Positions 43,124 through 51,381 of a DNA stretch of 64,000 bases are shown here, in pieces. Location of the stretch: NCBI GenBank assembly GCA_002382975.1, contig DFTB01000010.1, forward strand, positions 1-64,000, read 5' to 3'. Positions within the stretch are counted from its first letter, which is position 1, and each line of letters starts with the position of its first letter. The stretch is from Fibrobacter sp. UBA4223 (GTDB lineage Bacteria; Fibrobacterota; Fibrobacteria; Fibrobacterales; Fibrobacteraceae). The translations under genes were made by a program, and so were the position numbers. The notes beneath the pieces were generated by a model. That model worked only from the letters and a program-made list of their open reading frames with translations. It searched no databases and was not told the origin of the DNA.

Positions 43124-43812
43124 ATTCTTTTGTTCTCGCATTCCCGTTGACCGTGGCTCAGGACGAACCCTTCGCCGTAACGCCTAATGTCGTAGTAGAA
43201 AAAGGGACGGCTAGTCTGATGGTGCCCGGCTGTACCTTGAATTTCAAGGTGGTCCGCAAGGAGGCTACTCCGGGACTTTCCGAGATTTTCAAGGAACATC
43301 AGGATATTTCTGCAGAAGAGGCTACTGCCATCGATTCCCACAAGTCTCTGCTGTTCTTGCTAGGGAGCTTGAAAAGCCCTGCGGACTTGACCATGGTGAA
43401 TACCGCTATCTTGAAGGTGCTTTCGGCAGGAGCCTTGGGCGTGTATATGCAGCAGAGCGGCGCCGCCTGGAGCGCAGAAGCCTTCCGTGAAGAATTGGGC
43501 GACGCCCAGTTCCCGATGGACCCCTGGATGAATTACCTGGAAGGTCCGGACGTGCTTTACACCTTGGGCCTTGAAACCTTTGCCTTGCCGGACCTGTGCA
43601 TCTCCAAAGGTTCAGACGGCACGGACCCTCGCGAAGTCCTGAGCGTGGTGGCCGACAGCCTGTTTATGGAAGGTGTCAGCTCCAAGTCGGGGACCGAAGT
43701 GGACTGCGGCGAGTGCGGAATTTACGCCCTGCGGCAAGAGACGAAAAGCCCCTTCGCCAAGGACGACCCGGAATACAACCGCCAGGGAATCATGCGCCTT
43801 TTGAAACGCTAG
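43120..43812 (+). CDS. Protein of unknown function, DUF4261-like
   Basis: A 230-residue soluble protein. It has the pattern GALGVYMQQSGAAWSAEAFREEL near residue 110, then PWMNYLEGPDVLYTLGLETFALPDLCI near 130-160, which reminds of DUF4261 proteins. The similarity is by eye and weak. It is coupled to the glycosyltransferase before it (ATGA) and is followed after 26 bases by a thioesterase with its own promoter. Confidence 0.55.
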   Translation: MNSFVLAFPLTVAQDEPFAVTPNVVVEKGTASLMVPGCTLNFKVVRKEATPGLSEIFKEHQDISAEEATAIDSHKSLLFLLGSLKSPADLTMVNTAILKVLSAGALGVYMQQSGAAWSAEAFREELGDAQFPMDPWMNYLEGPDVLYTLGLETFALPDLCISKGSDGTDPREVLSVVADSLFMEGVSSKSGTEVDCGECGIYALRQETKSPFAKDDPEYNRQGIMRLLKR

Positions 43813-43825
43813 CCATTTAAAAAAT

Positions 43826-43831
43826 TATATT
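43826..43831 (+). promoter_or_regulatory. Candidate -10 box TATATT (leaderless)
   Basis: TTG (43801-43803), 22 bases, TATATT (43826-43831), seven bases, ATG (43839). No ribosome binding site is present. Confidence 0.5.
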
Positions 43832-43838
43832 GCTCACC

Positions 43839-44594
43839 ATGATAGATATTTACGCCTTGTCGAAGAACCCTCTTGTATTCCAGAAACAGCGGACCATCAC
43901 GTCGGCCTATATCGACGTGTCCGGAAAGATGGGCCTTGCTCAGACGGTGCTTATGGTTCAGGATAATATTACCGAAAATTTCGGTGCCATGAAGATGGAC
44001 AATTTTGTGGTGAAGGAGAAGGGCGGCTTCTGGGTGGTTTACAAGGCCAAGTTCAAGTTTTTCAGACGCCCGTACTGGCGGGACAAGGTGGTCACCACGT
44101 CGTTTCCGGCGGATAACCAGCTGATCAGGCTCAACGAAAATACCGCCATCACTACGACCGAGGGCGAGCCCATCATTTTGGCCAAGCAGGAAATGTGCTG
44201 CCTCAGTTTTGAAAACCACCGCCCTCTGCGGCTCTCGTCGGTGAATTTTCCGACGGAAGGTTTTCCGGAGACCCTCGATGCTTCGGAATTTGACCGTTTC
44301 CACGTTAAGCCGGAAGAATATCAGGAAGTTTACCAGCAGAAGGTACTGCCCCAGCACATCGACATGTCCCACCACATGAACAACATCGAATATGTGAAGC
44401 TGGCCCTGAACGTGTTCGGGACTCCCGACTGGGAGCTTTGCAATCCGGCGACGTTGGAGATTCATTACCTGGGAGAATCCAAAGAAGGCCAGACCCTGCG
44501 TATTTTCCGTGCGGACCACAGCGGGGCCACCTACATGCGCATCTTGGATGAGACGGACCGTGCCGTCTTCGAGATGCGTCTTCGCTTGATGTAG
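43839..44594 (+). CDS. Acyl-ACP thioesterase (FatA-type)
   Basis: A 251-residue double-hotdog protein. The first hotdog has YIDVSGKMGLAQTVLMVQDNITENFGAMKMDNF and FFRRPYWRDKVVTTSFP. The second has VLPQHIDMSHHMNNIEYVKLALNVF, the catalytic Asn/His region of acyl-ACP thioesterases. These enzymes release fatty acids from acyl carrier protein, and fit the acyl-ACP ligase/acyltransferase encoded 5 kb upstream. The ATG at 43839 is chosen over an upstream TTG at 43830. Confidence 0.82.
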   Translation: MIDIYALSKNPLVFQKQRTITSAYIDVSGKMGLAQTVLMVQDNITENFGAMKMDNFVVKEKGGFWVVYKAKFKFFRRPYWRDKVVTTSFPADNQLIRLNENTAITTTEGEPIILAKQEMCCLSFENHRPLRLSSVNFPTEGFPETLDASEFDRFHVKPEEYQEVYQQKVLPQHIDMSHHMNNIEYVKLALNVFGTPDWELCNPATLEIHYLGESKEGQTLRIFRADHSGATYMRILDETDRAVFEMRLRLM

Positions 44595-44599
44595 CTGTT

Positions 44600-45355
44600 T
44601 TATAGCAATTTTCCGAGAGCCACGATGGCAGCGGTACGGGCCCGGAGCCTTGTGTTCCCCAGGTTCAGGGCGTAACTTTTGCCGCCTGTAAAATCTTTGG
44701 TCATGCGGATTTCTTCTGGAGAAAACCCGCCTTCGGGCCCCACCAGAAGGGTCACGGGAGTTGAAGTTGCGTCGCTCTTATTGTCACTGGCAGGATCGGC
44801 TGTGAGTTTGTCTGTGACTTCTTTAGGGGCTGTCCTTTCGCCATCTACATCGCAGAGGATCAGGTCGCCACGGTAACTTTTTAGCCATTCCTTGAATTCG
44901 ACAGGTCCGCAGATTTCGGTAAGCCAAGGTTTTTTGGACTGTTTCAGGCTTACCAGGCTCTTGAGCTCGGAACGGCGGACCAGCTTGTGCAAGTCGGAAT
45001 TCTTGGGCTCTTGGGAATAGTCCGTCCGTAAGAAGGTAATGCTTGCAATTTCGGTCTGGGCGGCATGGAATACCACTTCTTCCAGGGCGTCGTCCTTGAG
45101 ACAGGCGATGGCCAGGTTCAGCAACGGTCTCTCCGGTTTGGGCGTTTCTACCTTGGAGATTTCCACCTGGCAGGCCCTCGGGTCGGCAACCGCAATGGTC
45201 CCGACTGCAAAGTGGCCCAGTCCGTCGCAAAGCTCCAGAATGTCCCCTTGTGCAGCACGGCATACCTTTACGGCATGGGCGCTTTCGTTTTCGTCCAGGG
45301 TTGCCCTTCCGCATTGGATTTGTGGGCAGTAAAAACGGCTATCGGGGGTCTTCAT
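44600..45355 (-). CDS. rsmE: 16S rRNA (uracil-1498-N3)-methyltransferase RsmE
   Basis: A SPOUT-fold enzyme methylating U1498 of 16S rRNA. The SAM-binding knot shows LLVGPEGGFSPEEI near residue 195 and LNLGNTRLRARTAAIVALGKLL at the end (the family usually has LG-x-RILRTETA, so this copy is a little divergent). The N-terminal PUA-like part includes HAVKVCRAAQGD. It has 251 residues. It ends five bases from the convergent thioesterase gene and is divergent from a HAD gene, with TACCTT seven bases before the ATG. Confidence 0.88.
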   Translation of the reverse strand: MKTPDSRFYCPQIQCGRATLDENESAHAVKVCRAAQGDILELCDGLGHFAVGTIAVADPRACQVEISKVETPKPERPLLNLAIACLKDDALEEVVFHAAQTEIASITFLRTDYSQEPKNSDLHKLVRRSELKSLVSLKQSKKPWLTEICGPVEFKEWLKSYRGDLILCDVDGERTAPKEVTDKLTADPASDNKSDATSTPVTLLVGPEGGFSPEEIRMTKDFTGGKSYALNLGNTRLRARTAAIVALGKLL

Positions 45356-45360
45356 GGCAT

Positions 45361-45387
45361 CTAAGGTAGCAATTTTTTCTACCTTAG
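45361..45387. promoter_or_regulatory. Palindromic bidirectional promoter between rsmE and the HAD gene
   Basis: CTAAGGTAG (45361-45369) and CTACCTTAG (45379-45387) are perfect nine-base inverted repeats with a nine-base centre. They fill most of the 37-base gap between two divergent ATGs. Each arm reads TACCTT seven bases before its own start codon, so one palindrome appears to supply a -10 box in both directions. Confidence 0.55.
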
Positions 45388-45392
45388 CAGGC

Positions 45393-46193
45393 ATGACAGC
45401 GCACAAGCCCGTAAAAGTGGTGGTCTTTGACCTGGACGGAACCCTCTACCTGAGCGGCCGTCCGTACCCTGGTGCGGTAGATACCGTGAAGCGGGTGGCC
45501 TCGAAGGTGCCGGTTTACTACCTGAGCAACAATACCAGCAAGTCGCCCGTGTTTTACGAGAACCGCCTGAACGTGATGGGGCTTCCCCTTCGCGACGACG
45601 GCATTATTTCTGCGCTGACTTTGTCTTTGGCTGCCATTCACGAAAAGGGGCTCAAGAACGTCTATTTCTTTGCCAATCCCGAAGTCTATGAATGGTTTGC
45701 CGCTCAGGATCCTTCTCTCAATTTGCGTCCTGCCGTAGAAGATACGGAACTGGTTCTGGTGGCCTACCACAACAGTTTTGACTACCGGGAACTTTGCGAA
45801 CTTTCGTTCCGGGTGCAGCGGGGGATTCCCTTCTGGGTGACCCATACGGATTTCGTGTGCCCCGACGCCCGCGGCCCCGTGCCCGACATCGGGAGTTTCA
45901 TGGCGCTACTCAAGACGGCCTACGGTGTAGAACCGGAGCGCAGTTTCGGTAAGCCCAATCCCGCCATGCTTTCAGGATTGTTGAAGACCTATGCTTCCGA
46001 AGAAATCCTGTTTGTAGGGGACCGCCTCTATACGGATTTTGAACTTGCCAAACGTTCAGGCTGCAGGTTCGTACTGCCCCTGTGCGGCGAAACCAAACGC
46101 TCGGACGTGGAAAAGCTGGATGTGAAGCCGGAATACGTGGTCGAAAGCGTCAAGGATATCGATTTCGAGGGCTTTTTCGAAGGTCGGTTGTAG
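45393..46193 (+). CDS. HAD-superfamily phosphatase, NagD-like (subclass IIA)
   Basis: A 266-residue hydrolase. HAD motif I is VVFDLDGTLYLSG near residue 10 (nucleophile Asp), motif II YYLSNNTSKS near 43, and motif III/IV GKPNPAMLSGLL followed by ILFVGDRLYTDFELAKRSG near 185-215. The NNTSKS and large C2A-type cap identify the NagD/p-nitrophenylphosphatase group, which dephosphorylates small metabolites. The substrate is unknown. The ATG at 45393 is seven bases behind TACCTT. Confidence 0.85.
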   Translation: MTAHKPVKVVVFDLDGTLYLSGRPYPGAVDTVKRVASKVPVYYLSNNTSKSPVFYENRLNVMGLPLRDDGIISALTLSLAAIHEKGLKNVYFFANPEVYEWFAAQDPSLNLRPAVEDTELVLVAYHNSFDYRELCELSFRVQRGIPFWVTHTDFVCPDARGPVPDIGSFMALLKTAYGVEPERSFGKPNPAMLSGLLKTYASEEILFVGDRLYTDFELAKRSGCRFVLPLCGETKRSDVEKLDVKPEYVVESVKDIDFEGFFEGRL

Positions 46194-46213
46194 CGTTTTT
46201 TGCGAAAAAAATG

Positions 46214-46219
46214 TATAAT
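46214..46219 (+). promoter_or_regulatory. -10 box TATAAT
   Basis: A consensus TATAAT lies 17 bases before the ATG at 46237. No good -35 match at standard spacing was found. Confidence 0.45.
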
Positions 46220-46236
46220 AGGGTTAGAGGTTTTTG

Positions 46237-47229
46237 ATGAACTTGAACTTGAAAAGGTATGTGGCTCCCTTTGGGGTTGCCGTCGCTTGTGGTTTTGTGC
46301 TTTCGGCCTGCGGTAGCGATAGCGGTTCTTCCAGTATTGATTTGGAAGATTCTTTTGACATGGTTCTCTCCAAGGCCCACTATGATTACGATTCCGACGA
46401 CTCTACCTTGACGGTCACTTACCCGGTCTGCAAGGTGGGTGAACTTGGCAATCTGGTATGGAAAGAGGAAGATCCGGATTCTGTTTTCAAGTACAAGTCC
46501 TATTTGGATAAGACTACCGCCTTGCGTTTTGAAAAGGATATTACGGAACCCGCCCGCTTTGAGTTTGACGGTGGCAAGTTCCCCGTAGGATTTTGGCAAG
46601 TAGGCCCGGGCAAGAAGGGCGACAAGTTCCAGATGGGCTTTCGCTACGAGAAGGGCGATGACATGGCGTCGGTAATACACTATTCCGGTGAATGCTATGC
46701 CCAGGATTTCAAGGCGAACCTGTTCGAGGAAAATCTCGCCATTGTCCAGACAGAAAAAGCCCTGATCGATTTCTACCTAAAGTTCCAGCCTGCGGACAAG
46801 CAGGTGGTAGAGGGTAAAGCCGATGAGGAAAATGTCCTCAAGAATATCCGTGCCGCCGACTGCGACCGCCTGACCATGTACGATGACCTGGTGTCCATCG
46901 AGGTGGATGAACTGAAAGAATCTTCTGGCGAGCTGACCGTCTCTTACGAAGGTGATGAATGCTCCTTGAACTTCGCCATCCGCTATGCCATTGACGAAGA
47001 CGACTGCAATGCCGCTTATGATGAATTCAAGGCTGATAAGGATGCCGAAAAGTTCAACTTCGCCGATTACAACATGAAGGTGGAATACGACGAATACTGT
47101 GTCGCTCAGCTTGTGTTGAACCTGAAGAAGGATCAGGGAATATCCCTGAAAAAGTCCGCCTCCCTGAAGTCCGACGGCAAAGAATTTGCCAAGGGCGTTG
47201 TTCGCCTGATTCTTGCCGGGCTGAAATAG
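46237..47229 (+). CDS. Lipoprotein of unknown function
   Basis: A 330-residue lipoprotein with lipobox LSACG (Cys near residue 24) and a Ser/Gly-rich spacer. The mature part is acidic, with Tyr- and Asp-rich beta segments (HYDYDSDDSTLTVTYPVCK, ELTVSYEGDECSLNF) and several Cys that may form disulphides. It contains no recognised domain. It is monocistronic, followed by a hairpin terminator. The ATG at 46237 is preferred to the TTG three bases earlier. Confidence 0.7.
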   Translation: MNLNLKRYVAPFGVAVACGFVLSACGSDSGSSSIDLEDSFDMVLSKAHYDYDSDDSTLTVTYPVCKVGELGNLVWKEEDPDSVFKYKSYLDKTTALRFEKDITEPARFEFDGGKFPVGFWQVGPGKKGDKFQMGFRYEKGDDMASVIHYSGECYAQDFKANLFEENLAIVQTEKALIDFYLKFQPADKQVVEGKADEENVLKNIRAADCDRLTMYDDLVSIEVDELKESSGELTVSYEGDECSLNFAIRYAIDEDDCNAAYDEFKADKDAEKFNFADYNMKVEYDEYCVAQLVLNLKKDQGISLKKSASLKSDGKEFAKGVVRLILAGLK

Positions 47230-47234
47230 TGACC

Positions 47235-47276
47235 GCATCGGCTAAATGCTTAGAGCCTTCTACGGCTTGCCGATGC
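47235..47276. repeat. Stem with GCATCGGC/GCCGATGC arms
   Basis: Eight perfect base pairs enclose 26 bases, just behind the lipoprotein stop and before the terminator. It may extend the 3' structure of the transcript. Confidence 0.4.
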
Positions 47277-47286
47277 TCTCGCAACC

Positions 47287-47311
47287 ACGCCAGTTTAATA
47301 ACTGGCGTTTG
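47287..47311. terminator. Bidirectional terminator
   Basis: ACGCCAGTT pairs perfectly with AACTGGCGT around TAAT, then TTTG. It sits between a plus-strand lipoprotein gene and a convergent minus-strand gene, so it probably serves both. Confidence 0.7.
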
Positions 47312-47336
47312 TTGCTCACGGTAACGACTGCTAACG

Positions 47337-50099
47337 CTATTTTTTTCGTGATTTCGCAAGTACTGCTATGCCGAAGATGGCGAGCAGTACAATAGCCAGT
47401 GCGCTAATCTTTAGGCATGCGTGGAAGGGCTTGCTCCGGTATTCCATGCGAACGGTGGATTTTCCCTTGGGCACTTCTACGGCGCGCAGGTTCCCGAAGG
47501 CCTTGTAGACCTTGGATTCCTTTCCGTTCACATAAGCCTTCCAGTAGGGGTGGAAGTTCCCTGCCACCACCATAATGGCGGGGCGGTCGCTATCCACTTC
47601 GAATACCTGGGTGTCCATCTTGGGCTGTTCCACGAGGCGGGCGTACCCTTGGACGATACCGCCTTCTAGTGCTTGCTCAGGATTTTCGGACAGGATGGCC
47701 TTTTCCTTGTAGTAGAAAGCGTTGGGGTCGTCTTGAGGTTCGTCCGGAACACTTGCAACTAAAGCCGCTGAGGAATCGGTAACGGTGCTGTCTGCGGCAG
47801 TGCTGTCGGCAGTTGCCACGGTAGAGTCTGCGGCCGTAGAATCTGCAACAGGTTCAGTCACGGGTTCTGGGGCCTTGGGTTTACGAATGGCGGCTTTCTC
47901 CTGCAAGGTCTTGATGGCGTCTTCGTCGCTCATGATGGTGGCATCGCCATAGAGGTAGACTTCTCCCATGGCGGTAGGGATAGGCATGTAGGTCGTGCCC
48001 CGCTGGCTATCGAAGATGATAAAGCCGATATTCATCAGGTCCAGGAAGGGGTGGGCCGCTTCGGGATTGTTGATGTTCAGGAGGAAGTTTGCGTTTTGCT
48101 GGCCGCCACGGAAAGCCCTGTAGCTTGCCAGTTCGTTGTCGTGGAACCCGTCGGCGTTGCGCAAGTGGAACTGCGGGAAGGCGTTTGCTCCCAGCGCCTT
48201 GTTCCTGGATAGGGAAAGCACGCGGGGTGTATTCAGACTGTCTGTCTTAAAGGGGACCTTGACGGCGGCTACTACGGGGTTTTCCGGCTGGAGGTATTCC
48301 TTGGCTTCTACGTTCTGGATGAACGCCCCGTCAATGAAGAACAGCTCAACGGCGGCCACGGCGGCAAGGAGCCCCGCTTTTTGGACAACGCCCGCTTTCC
48401 ACTTGAAGGTGAACAAGGTGGCGGCCACGATTACGAGCACCAGGATGAACCCGGGAATGATTTTCCCTGCGCTCATCTGCATGGCAATTTCGTTCAGGGG
48501 CTTGAAATAGGGGGCCGTTACCGCATCTTCCAGAAGTTTTTGCCCGCTCATGAGGAACAATCCGATCAAGGTGAAGCCGATTACGACGCAGGCCTGGATA
48601 GCACGATGGGTACCGGGGAGACCGGCCTTGAAACTGTCGGTGAAATTGGCTACAGAAAATTCCTTTCCCTGGTCGTCCAGGCTCATGACGCCGAGACATG
48701 CTGCGGCATACACCAGGCAGGTGACAAGTCCGAAGGGCCCGATAAAGAGTGTCCAGTTGTAGCGGGCGATGACAACGATGACCAGGAGCAGCACAAACAT
48801 GATGGCGCCGTGGAACAGGGCGCGGCGATTCCTAGCGGCTTCGCTGGATTCGTCGGAAATGGCCTTGAGGACCGGGGCGGCCATCATCACGAGCAGCAGG
48901 GGCAACCAGAACAGGGCCATACCCGGAGCGCGGAAATTCTTGACGCCAGGCAAGATGTTGTACCAGAGCTTGAACAGCGGAGAATGTGCCCCCATGCCGT
49001 AGCTCAGGGCGAGAACTGCTCCAAGCCCCCAGAACATGGCCCAGCGGCGCTTGCCGGGCAAGAACAGGCAGAGGAAACCGAGCAGGGTCAGGAGTGCGCC
49101 TGCATTGTTGTGATCCAACTTGAATGGGTTGTGTCCCCAATAGAAAGGAGACCCGCCCGAGGACTGGTATTCCTGTACGGTAAATCCCACGAAAGAACTG
49201 CCTTCCAGTTTCCCGGCCTTGTCGTCGTATTCATAGACGTCTACCCCGATGAACCCGGGCAGGAGCATCTGGGCCAGTTCCTCTTGATGCAGGGACCAGC
49301 TTACGGCATGACCCAGGTTGGTGTGGTCCCCTTCGCCACGGACGGACTGGGTGGTGGTGTACATGTAGGGAGGTACCACCTGGAAGCAGCTGATGGCAAG
49401 CCCGAAGGCGAGTCCCGCTGCCGCTAGGCCTATACGCCTGCCTTTGGTCTTGAAGGAATCGCAATGGAAAAAAGCTTCGTAGAGGGTATAGAATCCGGCG
49501 CCCCACAAGAACAGGTAGGTGAGCTGCAGGTGGCTACCGAGAATCATCCAGGTAATAGAAAGGGCGAGAACAATCAGGTAGGGGAGGCTTCCGTCCCGCA
49601 CGATCTTGCGGATGGCGAGCAGTGCAAGCGGCGCGATGGCGAACACCATCATCTTTCCGTCGTGTCCGCCGTAGATGTAGGTGAAATATTCCGGCGAGAA
49701 GGCGTAGAGCATGCCGAGAAGTGCTGCCCACCAGCGGTTCCCCGTAAGGTTCCAGGCCAAGAGCATGGCACTCATGAAGGCCACCCAGACGGTCAAGATA
49801 AACTTAAAGCCTACGGCTCGGGCGGGGTCCGTAATGAACTGCACCCAAACAAGGGGGTGATAGACGTCGGCGAAAAGGGCATCGATGGTGGGGACGCCGC
49901 CCAGGCGAGAATCGTCCCATTCCGTGACGACAGCGTTTTCGGCGCGGAGAATACGGCTGCCGATACCGTTCAGCTGGTCGCTGTTCAGCATCAGGGTGTC
50001 AGGATTGAAGACGAATTCCCGAAAGACAATGAGAAGAATGCCCAAAAAAACTGCGGCAGTAACCGCAAAAAACAGAGGTTTCTTGTTTAGAAAGTTCAT
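47337..50099 (-). CDS. YfhO-like polytopic membrane protein
   Basis: A 920-residue protein with about 12-14 membrane helices. It has a long periplasmic part near residues 590-870 and a last helix at the C-terminus (LAIVLLAIFGIAVLAK). The N-terminal helix is followed by SDQLNGIGSRILRAENAVVTEWDDSRLGGVP and YGGHDGKMMVFAIAPL, as in YfhO-family GT-C type proteins that modify cell-surface polymers. An Ala/Asp/Ser/Thr-rich insertion near 760 has repeated units like ADSTAADSTV. TATATT lies seven bases before the ATG. Confidence 0.75.
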   Translation of the reverse strand: MNFLNKKPLFFAVTAAVFLGILLIVFREFVFNPDTLMLNSDQLNGIGSRILRAENAVVTEWDDSRLGGVPTIDALFADVYHPLVWVQFITDPARAVGFKFILTVWVAFMSAMLLAWNLTGNRWWAALLGMLYAFSPEYFTYIYGGHDGKMMVFAIAPLALLAIRKIVRDGSLPYLIVLALSITWMILGSHLQLTYLFLWGAGFYTLYEAFFHCDSFKTKGRRIGLAAAGLAFGLAISCFQVVPPYMYTTTQSVRGEGDHTNLGHAVSWSLHQEELAQMLLPGFIGVDVYEYDDKAGKLEGSSFVGFTVQEYQSSGGSPFYWGHNPFKLDHNNAGALLTLLGFLCLFLPGKRRWAMFWGLGAVLALSYGMGAHSPLFKLWYNILPGVKNFRAPGMALFWLPLLLVMMAAPVLKAISDESSEAARNRRALFHGAIMFVLLLVIVVIARYNWTLFIGPFGLVTCLVYAAACLGVMSLDDQGKEFSVANFTDSFKAGLPGTHRAIQACVVIGFTLIGLFLMSGQKLLEDAVTAPYFKPLNEIAMQMSAGKIIPGFILVLVIVAATLFTFKWKAGVVQKAGLLAAVAAVELFFIDGAFIQNVEAKEYLQPENPVVAAVKVPFKTDSLNTPRVLSLSRNKALGANAFPQFHLRNADGFHDNELASYRAFRGGQQNANFLLNINNPEAAHPFLDLMNIGFIIFDSQRGTTYMPIPTAMGEVYLYGDATIMSDEDAIKTLQEKAAIRKPKAPEPVTEPVADSTAADSTVATADSTAADSTVTDSSAALVASVPDEPQDDPNAFYYKEKAILSENPEQALEGGIVQGYARLVEQPKMDTQVFEVDSDRPAIMVVAGNFHPYWKAYVNGKESKVYKAFGNLRAVEVPKGKSTVRMEYRSKPFHACLKISALAIVLLAIFGIAVLAKSRKK

Positions 50100-50106
50100 G
50101 TTGGAC

Positions 50107-50112
50107 AATATA
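50107..50112 (-). promoter_or_regulatory. Candidate -10 box TATATT of the YfhO-like gene (leaderless)
   Basis: TATATT on the minus strand ends seven bases before the ATG at 50099, with no ribosome binding site in between. Confidence 0.45.
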
Positions 50113-50138
50113 GCAAAGCGCTTGCTGGCGGAATGCAC

Positions 50139-50162
50139 AAAAGGCCGGGCGCATGTCCCGGC
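50139..50162 (-). terminator. Terminator behind the 36-residue protein gene
   Basis: On the minus strand GCCGGG and CCCGGC pair around a seven-base loop, followed by CTTTTG. It lies 25 bases behind the stop at 50187. Confidence 0.65.
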
Positions 50163-50186
50163 TACACTTCAAAAAAATGCAGATGG

Positions 50187-50297
50187 CTAGTCCGCCGTGT
50201 TCTCATCGAGGCGGGCGGTCCGCACGATGCCGTAGATCCCGAGGGCCGAAATCAGGCAGACGGCGACAATCACCAGAATTTTGAAAACCTTTCCCAT
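50187..50297 (-). CDS. 36-residue single-helix membrane protein
   Basis: A short gene below common length cut-offs. It starts with ATG at 50297 behind AAAGGAGAG, a strong ribosome binding site. The product is MGKVFK, a hydrophobic helix ILVIVAVCLISALGIYGIV, then a charged tail RTARLDENTAD. A promoter-like stretch (TTGAAA, 15 bases, TAGAAT) lies upstream and a terminator downstream. So it has every part of an independent gene. Its function is unknown; it may be a regulatory or complex-stabilising membrane peptide. Confidence 0.7.
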   Translation of the reverse strand: MGKVFKILVIVAVCLISALGIYGIVRTARLDENTAD

Positions 50298-50311
50298 GGG
50301 TCTCTCCTTTC

Positions 50312-50339
50312 GTTATTCTAAATCTACCTGTTTTTTTTC
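50312..50339 (-). promoter_or_regulatory. Candidate promoter of the 36-residue protein gene
   Basis: On the minus strand TTGAAA, 15 bases, TAGAAT, then about 20 bases to the ATG including the strong ribosome binding site. The spacing is slightly short. Confidence 0.4.
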
Positions 50340-50382
50340 AAAAAAGCAATAGGCTGGATAATTTTTTTTCCACGTATGCCCG

Positions 50383-50406
50383 AACCTCGAGCCTCGAACC
50401 TCGCTA
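50383..50406 (-). repeat. CGAGGYT heptamers from a stop codon
   Basis: Directly behind the TAG stop of the methyltransferase gene come CGAGGTT, CGAGGCT and CGAGGTT, then a degenerate unit. The words equal those of the tract at 24359-24393. Confidence 0.7.
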
Positions 50407-51351
50407 CTCTTTGGTCAAAATCATGCAGATGACGGGGAGTTTCTTGTCTACCTGGTTCTCGCTGGGGATGATTTCGCTTTCGGCAATCTTGCAGTTGAAT
50501 TCCTTCACGAAAAATTCCAGCTGGGCGCGGTCGAAACCAAGCCAGATGTGACCGTGGGTTTCACGGAAGGATTCTTCTTTGTGCTGGGCCAGGTCCAGGA
50601 GGGCGAGTGTTCCGCCCGGTTTCAGAATACGGATGGCCTCCTTGAGGGCTAGGCGCGGGTCCTGGGCGTGGTGGAGCACCTGGCTCATGAGTACCAGGTC
50701 GGCGAAGTTGTCCGGGAGCCCGGTAGAGAGCATGTCCGCCACCTTCGGGGTGACATTTGCGATGCCCTTTTTCTTGAGGATTCTCTGGAGCCCGCTGATG
50801 ACCTTGGGGTCATAATCCAGGGAGAATACGTTTTGGCAGCGGTTCGCAAGCATCAGCGAGAGGTCGCCCCCTTCGCCGCAGCCGATATCTACCGCCTTTT
50901 CGAAGGGCACCATGAGCTTGCTGAACAGGCTGATTTGGGCCTTGAGGCTGCCGCCGGCCTGGTCCAGCTTGTGGATCTGGCCCTTGGTCTTGTCGGTGCG
51001 GTCTTGCAGCACCTGCTCGGCGCGGCATTGGATGATGTCCTTGTCTTGCAGGTCTTCGTAGGCCTCCCGGATGACCGAAAGGACACGGCTTGAAAGCAGG
51101 AGTTCTTCGCTGAGCCCGTAGTAGGCCTTGATGCCGTCGCGGCGGTCTTTCAGGAGCTTGCAGGCCGAAAGCTTGGAGAGGTGTCGGCTGGCGTTGCTCT
51201 GGTGGATATCCAGGATATCCTTGATTTCGTTGACGGTAAATTCGGCCTGGTCCAGGAGCATCAGGATTTTCAGGCGCATCTCATCGGAAATGGCGTTGAA
51301 CAGCTCGATGGAGGGCGTAATGGGCTCGCGGGTAATGTTCTTGCTCGGCAT
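50404..51351 (-). CDS. ArsR-type regulator fused to a SAM-dependent methyltransferase
   Basis: A 315-residue fusion. Residues 12-85 are an ArsR/SmtB winged helix (LFNAISDEMRLKILMLLDQAEFTVNEIKDILDIHQSNASRHLSKLSACKLLKDRRDG). The C-terminal half is a class I methyltransferase with AVDIGCGEGGDLSLML near 153, SLDYDPKVI near 175, LMSQVLHHAQDPRLAL near 220 and RILKPGGTLALLDLA near 242. No Cys metal site of the ArsR kind is obvious in the HTH. The frame is open for almost 300 more codons upstream, but that part is antisense to the PAP2 gene and has no coding features. TATATT lies six bases before the ATG. Confidence 0.85.
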   Translation of the reverse strand: MPSKNITREPITPSIELFNAISDEMRLKILMLLDQAEFTVNEIKDILDIHQSNASRHLSKLSACKLLKDRRDGIKAYYGLSEELLLSSRVLSVIREAYEDLQDKDIIQCRAEQVLQDRTDKTKGQIHKLDQAGGSLKAQISLFSKLMVPFEKAVDIGCGEGGDLSLMLANRCQNVFSLDYDPKVISGLQRILKKKGIANVTPKVADMLSTGLPDNFADLVLMSQVLHHAQDPRLALKEAIRILKPGGTLALLDLAQHKEESFRETHGHIWLGFDRAQLEFFVKEFNCKIAESEIIPSENQVDKKLPVICMILTKE

Positions 51352-51357
51352 ACCTCC

Positions 51358-51363
51358 AATATA
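51358..51363 (-). promoter_or_regulatory. Candidate -10 box TATATT of the ArsR-methyltransferase gene
   Basis: TATATT ends six bases before the ATG at 51351. GGAGG lies between but only one base from the ATG, too close to act as a ribosome binding site. Confidence 0.45.
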
Positions 51364-51381
51364 ATTTTTTAGTTTGGGGGT

